This document shows positions 58,170 to 64,000 of a stretch of DNA of 64,000 nucleotides, one piece after another; the stretch's first letter is position 1, and each line of letters begins with the position of its first letter. The position numbers and the translations under genes were made by a program. The notes beneath the pieces were generated by a model. That model searched no databases, was not told the DNA's origin, and worked only from the letters and a program-made list of their open reading frames with translations. The DNA lies in the NCBI GenBank assembly GCA_039184865.1, contig JBCDAV010000001.1, positions 1-64,000 on the forward strand. Direction: 5' to 3'. The DNA is from Thermohalobaculum sp039184865. Its GTDB lineage: Bacteria > Pseudomonadota > Alphaproteobacteria > Rhodobacterales > Rhodobacteraceae.

Positions 58170-59156
58170 GTGCAGTCGAGACTGCCCCTCGCGCTGACGC
58201 CCGGCGATCCGGCTGGCATCGGAGCCGAGATCGCGGCCAAGGCCTGGTTGCAACGCGACGGGCTTCCGCCGTTTTTCGTGATCGACGACGCGGCGCGTCT
58301 CGCGGGCGTTCCCGGAGCGCCGCCAATCGTCGAGATCGATACGCCCGGGGAAGCGACCGATGCGTTCCACGCCGGACTGCCGGTTCTGCGCCATGTTTTT
58401 CCGGAGCCGACCGTTCCGGGCACGCCGGATCCCGGCAATGCGTCGGCCACCGTCGACGCGATCGACCGTGCAGTTGCGTTTGCGGTTTCCGGCGACGCTG
58501 CGGGGGTCGTCACCAACCCGATCAACAAGAAGGTACTCTATGACGGCGCCGGGTTTTCGTGGCCCGGACACACCGAATATCTCGCGCATCTCGGCGGAGT
58601 GGATCGCACGGTGATGATGCTTGCAGCCCCGGGCTTGCGGGTCGTTCCGGTGACCACCCACATCGCACTTGCGGAGGTCCCGGCCCAATTGACGACGGAC
58701 ACCATCGTCGAGACCGCGCGGATCACCCATGCAGCGCTAATGCGTGATTTCGCGATACCCGAACCGCGGCTCGCCGTCGCCGGGCTCAATCCGCATGCCG
58801 GTGAGGGTGGCGCTATGGGACGCGAAGACATCGAGATCGTCGCCCCTGCCGTGTCTGCGCTTCGCGCCGAGGGCATGCAAATCCGTGGACCGTTGCCTGC
58901 CGACACGATGTTCCATCCGCAGGCGCGCGCAAGCTACGATGTTGCGCTGACCATGTACCACGATCAGGGGCTGATCCCGATCAAGACCCTCGATTTTGCC
59001 CGCGGCGTCAACGTCACGCTCGGCCTGCCGTTCGTTCGAACCTCACCGGATCACGGCACGGCCTATGATATCGCAGGCACCGGCAAGGCCGACGCGACGT
59101 CGCTTATCGAGGCGATCCGGGTCGCGGGCGAAATGAGCCGGGCCCGGGCCGGGTGA
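58170..59156 (+). CDS. pdxA: 4-hydroxythreonine-4-phosphate dehydrogenase
   Basis: NAD-dependent, metal-requiring step of vitamin B6 synthesis. It is 328 residues from a GTG at 58170. Family strings are TPGDPAGIGAE, TNPINKK, FSWPGHTEYLA, AGLNPHAGEGG with its metal His, and TMYHDQGLIPIK. Its stop overlaps the rsmA GTG start by 4 bases. Confidence 0.96.
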   Translation: MQSRLPLALTPGDPAGIGAEIAAKAWLQRDGLPPFFVIDDAARLAGVPGAPPIVEIDTPGEATDAFHAGLPVLRHVFPEPTVPGTPDPGNASATVDAIDRAVAFAVSGDAAGVVTNPINKKVLYDGAGFSWPGHTEYLAHLGGVDRTVMMLAAPGLRVVPVTTHIALAEVPAQLTTDTIVETARITHAALMRDFAIPEPRLAVAGLNPHAGEGGAMGREDIEIVAPAVSALRAEGMQIRGPLPADTMFHPQARASYDVALTMYHDQGLIPIKTLDFARGVNVTLGLPFVRTSPDHGTAYDIAGTGKADATSLIEAIRVAGEMSRARAG

Positions 59157-60007
59157 GCGCTCTCGACGGTCTGCCGCCGCTGCGCGAGGTGATCGCCCGC
59201 CACGGGCTGAGCGCGCGCAAGGCACTCGGCCAGAATTTCCTGCTGGATCTGAACCTCACCGCCAAGATCGCGCGCGCGTCCGGGCCGCTCGCGGGCGCGG
59301 AAGTCGTCGAGATCGGACCTGGACCAGGTGGGCTCACGCGGGCCCTGCTGGCGGAAGGCGCGGCAAAGGTGACTGTCGTTGAACTCGATCCGCGCTGCCT
59401 CGATGCGCTGGACGAGATTTCGCGCCATTACCCGGGTCGGCTCACGGTGCTCGAGGGCGACGCGATGAAGATCGATCTCGCCGAGCATGTCGGGCCGGAG
59501 GCGCGGATCGTCGGCAATCTCCCCTACAATGTGGGAACGGCGCTGTTGACCGGCTGGCTCACTTCCAAACCGTGGCCGCCGTGGTGGCAATCACTGACTC
59601 TGCTGTTCCAGAAAGAGGTCGCGCAGCGCATCACGGCGCAGCCCGGCAGCAAGGCCTATGGTCGTCTCTCGGTTCTGGCGCAATGGCGCAGCACCGCGCG
59701 CACAGTGTTCGATATCCCGCCGCAGGCCTTCACGCCTGCGCCCAAGGTCACGTCTGCGCTGGTCCATCTGCGACCGGCGGCGCAACCTGAGGGGATCGAA
59801 CTGAAATCGGTCGAAGCGCTCAGCTCAGCCGCGTTCGGCAATCGGCGCAAGATGCTGCGCCAGACCCTGAAATCCGTGGATGCGGATGCCGCCGGCCTGC
59901 TGGCAAAGGCGGGCATCGAGGGAACGCGTCGCGGAGAGACGCTCACGCTCGATGAATTCATGGCGCTGGCGCGGTTGCTGGAACAGCGGCGCGCTGGTTC
60001 GGTCTAG
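59153..60007 (+). CDS. rsmA: 16S rRNA dimethyladenosine transferase
   Basis: KsgA-type enzyme that dimethylates A1518 and A1519 of 16S rRNA during 30S maturation. It is 284 residues from a GTG at 59153. The KALGQNFLLD start, SAM loop VEIGPGPGGLTRALL and the catalytic NLPYNVGTALLT are present, followed by the C-terminal FGNRRKMLRQTL domain. It ends the lptF-to-rsmA block, though a separate promoter for lptD onwards is possible. Confidence 0.96.
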   Translation: MSALDGLPPLREVIARHGLSARKALGQNFLLDLNLTAKIARASGPLAGAEVVEIGPGPGGLTRALLAEGAAKVTVVELDPRCLDALDEISRHYPGRLTVLEGDAMKIDLAEHVGPEARIVGNLPYNVGTALLTGWLTSKPWPPWWQSLTLLFQKEVAQRITAQPGSKAYGRLSVLAQWRSTARTVFDIPPQAFTPAPKVTSALVHLRPAAQPEGIELKSVEALSSAAFGNRRKMLRQTLKSVDADAAGLLAKAGIEGTRRGETLTLDEFMALARLLEQRRAGSV

Positions 60008-60048
60008 ATCCGGGCCTGAGGTCCGGAGGGGCGTCTGAGTTCTGAGCG

Positions 60049-60693
60049 TCAGCCCTCGGCGGGTGCTGCCGGTGCCGGCGGCGTTACCGGCGCCTCGTCA
60101 GTGGAGGCCTCGGGCGCACCTGCATCCGGCGCCGATGTATCCTTGCGCGGACGCGGCGACCTGCGGCCCCGCCCGTCGCCATTGCGGCGCGGCTGGCTCT
60201 TGGTCATCTCCTCACCATCGACCAGAAGACCGGCGCTTTCCGATCCCGAGTCGATCGTCGTCATGCCGCTGATCGGTGCGCTTTGCGCAGGTGCCGACGG
60301 ATCGGACATCTCGGTCATCGGTGCGACAGCCACGGCTGGCTGCTCTTGCGGCTGGGCGACGGCGACCGGGTCGTGCGAGCGGTCGACGGGCTGGTCGGTC
60401 GCGGCTTCCTGCGCTTCGCGCCGCGCCTGCTCCTGCGACTGCGTCGCCTGGATCAGGATGCGCTGATAGTGCTCGGCGTGTTGCAGGAAGTTCTCGGCCG
60501 CGACCCGGTCGCCCGAGGTCTGCGCATCGCGCGCCAGCGACAAATACTTGTCGATGATCTGCTGCGGCGTGCCGCGCACCTTACCCTCGGGGCCGGCGCT
60601 GTCATAGACGCGGTTGATGTTGTTGCCGCCACCACCGCCGCCCTTGCGGTTGCCCCGACCACGCGAGCGGTTCGATTTCTGTGCTGATCTCAT
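60049..60693 (-). CDS. DUF4167 domain protein
   Basis: The product is 214 residues. The conserved N-terminal DUF4167 core is basic and Gly-rich, then folded: NNINRVYDSAGPEGKVRGTPQQI and AENFLQHAEHYQRIL (quoted in fragments), residues 25-85. The rest is low-complexity, Ala/Pro/Glu-rich, ending in another basic patch. The arginine/glycine start suggests nucleic-acid binding, but function is unknown. It is convergent with rsmA. DUF4167 genes sit next to prmC-prfA in many alphaproteobacteria, as here. Confidence 0.88.
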   Translation of the reverse strand: MRSAQKSNRSRGRGNRKGGGGGGNNINRVYDSAGPEGKVRGTPQQIIDKYLSLARDAQTSGDRVAAENFLQHAEHYQRILIQATQSQEQARREAQEAATDQPVDRSHDPVAVAQPQEQPAVAVAPMTEMSDPSAPAQSAPISGMTTIDSGSESAGLLVDGEEMTKSQPRRNGDGRGRRSPRPRKDTSAPDAGAPEASTDEAPVTPPAPAAPAEG

Positions 60694-60910
60694 ACTGTCT
60701 CGATCTCTATTGGTCTTGCACGTTTGCTTGCCGATGCCAATCCGGCGCCCGTCAGGGGCGAACCCTGTTTTGGTGCGGAGCGCTCTGGATACTGCGTCTC
60801 AGCGTCCGTTTCGCAACGAGGCCGCAATCCACCTAAAGCCGAAACACCGTAAGGTATAGCCGGTTTTTCACGTTTTCCAACCTGTATATCTGATCTCCTG
60901 ATCAAATTCT

Positions 60911-61747
60911 TTACGGGCGCGCAATTATGACGCGCGGACGCTGGTCCAGATCGGGGATGATCGCCTGCACCAGCAGCCCGGCCGAGGCGAGCAATCCGGC
61001 GACTGCGTGAGACTGGCCCGCGCCGATCTCAACCATCAGCGTACCGCTCTCGGTCAGCATGTTTCGCGCGCCTTGAGCGATGGCGGAATAGGCGTCCAGC
61101 CCGTCACTCCCGTCGGTCAGCGCCTCGATCGGCTCAAAGTCGCGCACTTCGACGGACAGGCCCTCAATCTCGTCTGCGGCGATATAGGGCGGGTTCGAGA
61201 CGATCAGATCAAACGGCCCGTTGATGCCGTCATACCAGTTGCCGAGCCGCAGGTCCGCCCGGCCGTCGACGCCCAGATCCTGCGCGTTCGTCCGGGCAAC
61301 CGCCAGCGCCGCTTCCGAGATTTCGACTCCCGTTCCCTGCGCATTCGGCCACTCTGCGAGCAGCGTCAGCAGAATGCATCCGGTGCCCAGACCCAGATCC
61401 AGAATGCGCGGCTGCGGGCCGCGGTGCAGGGCCTCGGCGATCAGGGTCTCGGTCTCGGGGCGCGGGTCGAGCACATCGCGCGTCACCCGAAACGGCCTGC
61501 GCCAGAACTCGCGGCATCCGGTGATGTGGCTCAATGGCTCGCGCGCGCTGCGCCGCGCAATTGCCTCCAAGAATCGCTTTCGAGCGTCATCGGGCACCGG
61601 CTCCGCAAGACGGGCCGCCAGCGCCGCGCCGTCCACATCCAGAGCCCAGCGCATCAGAAGGCGAGCGTCGCGCTGCGCATTCTCGACGCCAGAAGCTTCA
61701 AGATCCCGCACTGACCGCCGGATCAGCGCCTCGGCGGTTTCGCTCAC
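60911..61747 (-). CDS. prmC: Peptide chain release factor N5-glutamine methyltransferase
   Basis: Methylates the GGQ glutamine of release factors. It is 278 residues from a GTG at 61747 that overlaps the prfA stop by 4 bases. The SAM site ILDLGLGTGCILLTLL and the catalytic SNPPYIAADEI are clear; the helical N-terminal domain includes SHITGCREFWRRPF. Being next to its substrate gene prfA is the normal arrangement. Confidence 0.96.
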   Translation of the reverse strand: MSETAEALIRRSVRDLEASGVENAQRDARLLMRWALDVDGAALAARLAEPVPDDARKRFLEAIARRSAREPLSHITGCREFWRRPFRVTRDVLDPRPETETLIAEALHRGPQPRILDLGLGTGCILLTLLAEWPNAQGTGVEISEAALAVARTNAQDLGVDGRADLRLGNWYDGINGPFDLIVSNPPYIAADEIEGLSVEVRDFEPIEALTDGSDGLDAYSAIAQGARNMLTESGTLMVEIGAGQSHAVAGLLASAGLLVQAIIPDLDQRPRVIIARP

Positions 61748-62799
61748 GCGTCGATTTCCGCGAGCCGTTCGACCCGGTCGGCGGTGATCAGCGCATCGGT
61801 GATCTCGGCAAGATCGCCGCCGATCACCTGATCGAGCTTGTAGAGCGTGAGGTTGATGCGGTGATCCGTCACCCGGCCCTGCGGAAAATTGTAGGTGCGA
61901 ATCCGCTCCGAGCGATCGCCCGACCCGACCTGCCCCTTGCGGTCGGCGGCTCGGGAGGCGTCCGCCTCCTGGCGCTTCATGTCGAACAGCCGGGTGCGCA
62001 GCACCTGCATGGCAATCGCACGGTTCTGGTGTTGCGACTTCTCCGAGGACGTCACCACGATGCCCGTCGGGATGTGCGTGATCCGCACCGCCGAATCCGT
62101 CGTGTTGACGTGCTGCCCACCGGCGCCGGACGCGCGCATCGTGTCGATCCGGATATCGGTGTTCGGAATGTCGATGTCGATCTCCTCGGCCTCGGGCAGC
62201 ACCGCGACCGTCGCTGCCGAGGTGTGGATGCGCCCCTGGCTTTCGGTTTCGGGCACGCGCTGGACCCGGTGGACGCCGCTTTCGAACTTCAGCCGGGCGA
62301 ACACGCCATCGCCGCGAACGGTCGCGACGATCTCCTTGTATCCGCCGAGCTCGGACGGGCTTTCCTCGATGATCTCGACGCGCCAGCCCTGCGCTTCGGC
62401 AAAGCGCTGGTACATCCTGAAGAGATCTCCGGCGAACAGTGCCGCCTCGTCGCCGCCCGTTCCGGGCCGGATCTCGATGATCGCGGGGCGGTCGTCGGCG
62501 GCATCCTTCGGCAGCAGCGCGATGCGGAGGTTTTCCTCTAACTCCGGCATCGCTGCCTGCAATTCGGCGATCTCCTCGCGCGCAAGTTCCGCCATTTCCG
62601 GGTCGGCGAGCATTTCCTCGGCCGCGGCGAGATCCGCCTGCGCCGCCTGCCATGACCGGATCGTCTCGACGACGCCGCGCAGCCCGGCATACTCGCGCCC
62701 GAGATTGGCGATCTCGGTCGCATCCGTGACCTCGTTCATCTTCGCTTCGACAAAGGCGAACCGGTCGAGGATTTCCTGAAGGCGCTGGACGGGGATCAT
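61744..62799 (-). CDS. prfA: Peptide chain release factor 1
   Basis: Class I release factor for UAA and UAG stops. It is 351 residues from the ATG at 62799. The stop-codon-reading PxT motif is PET in VQRVPETESQGR (about 183-185), and the GGQ catalytic loop GAGGQHVN is at 226-231. Its Gln229 is the PrmC target. An in-frame ATG five codons upstream is a less likely start. Confidence 0.97.
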   Translation of the reverse strand: MIPVQRLQEILDRFAFVEAKMNEVTDATEIANLGREYAGLRGVVETIRSWQAAQADLAAAEEMLADPEMAELAREEIAELQAAMPELEENLRIALLPKDAADDRPAIIEIRPGTGGDEAALFAGDLFRMYQRFAEAQGWRVEIIEESPSELGGYKEIVATVRGDGVFARLKFESGVHRVQRVPETESQGRIHTSAATVAVLPEAEEIDIDIPNTDIRIDTMRASGAGGQHVNTTDSAVRITHIPTGIVVTSSEKSQHQNRAIAMQVLRTRLFDMKRQEADASRAADRKGQVGSGDRSERIRTYNFPQGRVTDHRINLTLYKLDQVIGGDLAEITDALITADRVERLAEIDA

Positions 62800-62897
62800 G
62801 CGACTGCATCGCAATTCCGGATAGCGCCGGTCAAGCGATAGCCGCGCTCAAGCAGGGGTGATTGAGTGTTAACGGGGATTCGGGTATTTCAGAGTGC

Positions 62898-63197
62898 ATG
62901 ACACCATTTGCTCGCATCGCAGTCTGCGCCCTGATCGCAATGGCCCCCGGGATGGCGATGGCGGATGACGCCTCGCAGCCGCAACCGCGGCAGATATCGA
63001 ACGAGTTCATCCCGCCGAAGCCGAAGGACGGCTTTCGTTATCCCGACTGTTTCTGCACCGACAGCACGGGGTCGCGCGTCGATGTCGGACGGGTGGCCTG
63101 CCTCACGATCGGCAGCCGCAGCTTCACGGCACGCTGCGCGAAATCCCTGAACAACACGATCTGGCGCAAGATGTCCGAGGGGTGCCCGTCGGCCTGA
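62898..63197 (+). CDS. Small secreted cysteine-containing protein
   Basis: The product is 99 residues from the ATG at 62898. A signal peptide (MTPFARIAVCALIAMAPGMAMA) precedes a short mature domain with five cysteines: CFC, VAC, ARC and EGC. FIPPKPKDGFRYPDCFC is a proline-rich lead-in. I do not recognise the family. The pattern suggests a small disulfide-bonded periplasmic protein. It is convergent with the DUF1499 gene, 4 bases apart. Confidence 0.65.
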   Translation: MTPFARIAVCALIAMAPGMAMADDASQPQPRQISNEFIPPKPKDGFRYPDCFCTDSTGSRVDVGRVACLTIGSRSFTARCAKSLNNTIWRKMSEGCPSA

Positions 63198-63201
63198 CCG
63201 A

Positions 63202-63669
63202 TCAGCCGAGCTGTGCGAGCCAGCGGTCGATGCGCGCTTTGTTGACGCCCATATCCGAATAGCCGAAGCGCGAGCGCGAGTAGATCACGAGCGCCGAGCC
63301 ACCCTCGACCTCGACCGCGCGCACCGAGATGTAATCCGGATATCCCAGCACCATCGACCTTTGCACATAGGTCGCGTGCATCTCGTCGACCGATCCCGCG
63401 ATCCGCATGCCGCCGGCGGAGGCCACCGAGTCGAACAGGAACATCAGATCGCGCGGGGGTATCGCGAAGACCGGAGAGGCGAGGTCGGCATCGATGTCAG
63501 ACAGGCTCTCCGGCGCGATCACGTAGTCGTTCGGGCGTCCGGTGCGCTCGGCGGTCGCGGGGTCGACATGCCAGACCGCCGGGTCGTCTGGCACCACGCG
63601 GAAATAGATCGCGGCAGAAAGCGCCGCCAGCGCGGCGAGCCCCAGAAGCCAGAGCGCCACGCGCTTCAT
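63202..63669 (-). CDS. DUF1499 domain membrane protein
   Basis: The product is 155 residues with one N-terminal transmembrane helix (about 4-24). The DUF1499 core begins DPATAERTGRPNDY and continues to VRAVEVEGGSALVIYSRSRFGYSDMGVN near the end. Function of the family is not established. Its ATG overlaps the ispG stop (ATGA), so it is the second gene of that operon. Confidence 0.85.
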   Translation of the reverse strand: MKRVALWLLGLAALAALSAAIYFRVVPDDPAVWHVDPATAERTGRPNDYVIAPESLSDIDADLASPVFAIPPRDLMFLFDSVASAGGMRIAGSVDEMHATYVQRSMVLGYPDYISVRAVEVEGGSALVIYSRSRFGYSDMGVNKARIDRWLAQLG

Positions 63670-64000
63670 TCGGCGGCGGTTGCCACGGCGCCGCGGCGTG
63701 CGGCCTCCAGTTCCTCGGCTTTGGCCTCGACCTGTTCGACGATGTGCTCGACCATGGTGGAGTTATCCATGCGGTGCGATTTCATCCCGCCGAGATAGAC
63801 CATCCCGTGGCCCTTGCCGCCGGTCCAGCCGACATCGGTCATCAGTGCCTCGCCGGGACCGTTCACGACGCAGCCGATGATGCTCAGGCTCATCGGGGTC
63901 TTGATGTGCTCCAGCCGCTCCTCGAGGATTGCGACGGTCTCGATCACGTCGAAGCCCTGCCGCGCGCAGGACGGGCAGGAGATGATGTTGACGCCGCGAT
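63666..64000 (-). CDS. ispG: HMBPP synthase IspG (partial, C-terminal end)
   Basis: Iron-sulfur enzyme of the MEP isoprenoid pathway that makes HMBPP. Only the last 111 residues are inside the window; the 5' part lies beyond the right edge. The cluster-binding CPSC and the IIGCVVNGPGEA motif are both seen, followed by GWTGGKGHGMVYLGG. Identification is firm. Confidence 0.95.
   Translation of the reverse strand, partial: RGVNIISCPSCARQGFDVIETVAILEERLEHIKTPMSLSIIGCVVNGPGEALMTDVGWTGGKGHGMVYLGGMKSHRMDNSTMVEHIVEQVEAKAEELEAARRGAVATAAE

Noticed and set aside
56892..58730. A 612-codon open frame antisense to lptD, surA and pdxA
   Set aside because: Shadow frame; all three plus-strand genes are firmly identified.

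Overview
The window looks like a chromosomal segment of a GC-rich alphaproteobacterium, most likely order Rhodobacterales. The grounds are the atpHAGD gene order, the mraZ-rsmH-ftsL-ftsI-murE-murF-mraY-murD-ftsW-murG cluster preceded by rnpB and an AmpD amidase, the lptF-lptG-lptD-surA-pdxA-rsmA order, and the prfA-prmC and ispG-DUF1499 pairs. These assignments rest on reading the translated proteins; no search was run. No tRNA, rRNA, CRISPR array, prophage or intact insertion sequence was seen.

Layout. 1-3.8 kb: F1 part of ATP synthase (minus strand, atpD cut by the window edge). 4.1-13.7 kb: a phenylacetate region with a PaaX-type regulator, the phenylacetyl-CoA epoxygenase genes paaABCDE and a PaaI-type thioesterase. 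It is interrupted twice: by a two-gene cassette (small membrane protein plus TPR protein) between paaX and paaA, and by a rhamnosyltransferase-like gene plus a VOC gene between paaA and paaB. 13.7-18.9 kb: DUF3291 protein, an orphan iron-type ABC permease, an AsmA protein and rpe. 19-22.1 kb: zinc uptake locus znuB-znuC-zur facing znuA, with a palindromic Zur-box candidate between them. 22.2-29 kb: an RTX repeat protein, a PAS-PAS-GGDEF-EAL protein, a hotdog thioesterase, a Deg/Htr periplasmic protease and a 3-methyladenine DNA glycosylase. 29.5-31 kb: SPFH/NfeD pair. 31.3-36.2 kb: envelope/exopolysaccharide genes (LysM-solute-binding fusion, ExoY-like sugar transferase, phosphatase, Wza-like lipoprotein). 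36.3-38.8 kb: AmpD amidase, rnpB, a 68-residue peptide with a leader-like N-terminus, and a cupin/2OG-oxygenase pair. 38.9-50.7 kb: division and cell wall cluster headed by mraZ with four 10-bp-spaced MraZ-box repeats over its promoter; it stops after murG. 51.1-60 kb: pepA, LPS transport (lptF, lptG, lptD), surA, pdxA, rsmA. 60-64 kb: DUF4167 protein, prmC, prfA, a small secreted protein, DUF1499 protein and the 3' end of ispG.

Most genes are core functions in tight, often 1-4 bp overlapping operons. The accessory content is concentrated at 5.8-10.6 kb, 22-24 kb, 28.9-34.7 kb and 37.5-38.8 kb. The points most worth a second look are the GNAVVTGD-motif protein pair inside the paa locus, the leader-like peptide convergent with a 2OG-oxygenase operon, the LysM-solute-binding fusion, and the loss of murC and downstream genes from the division cluster.
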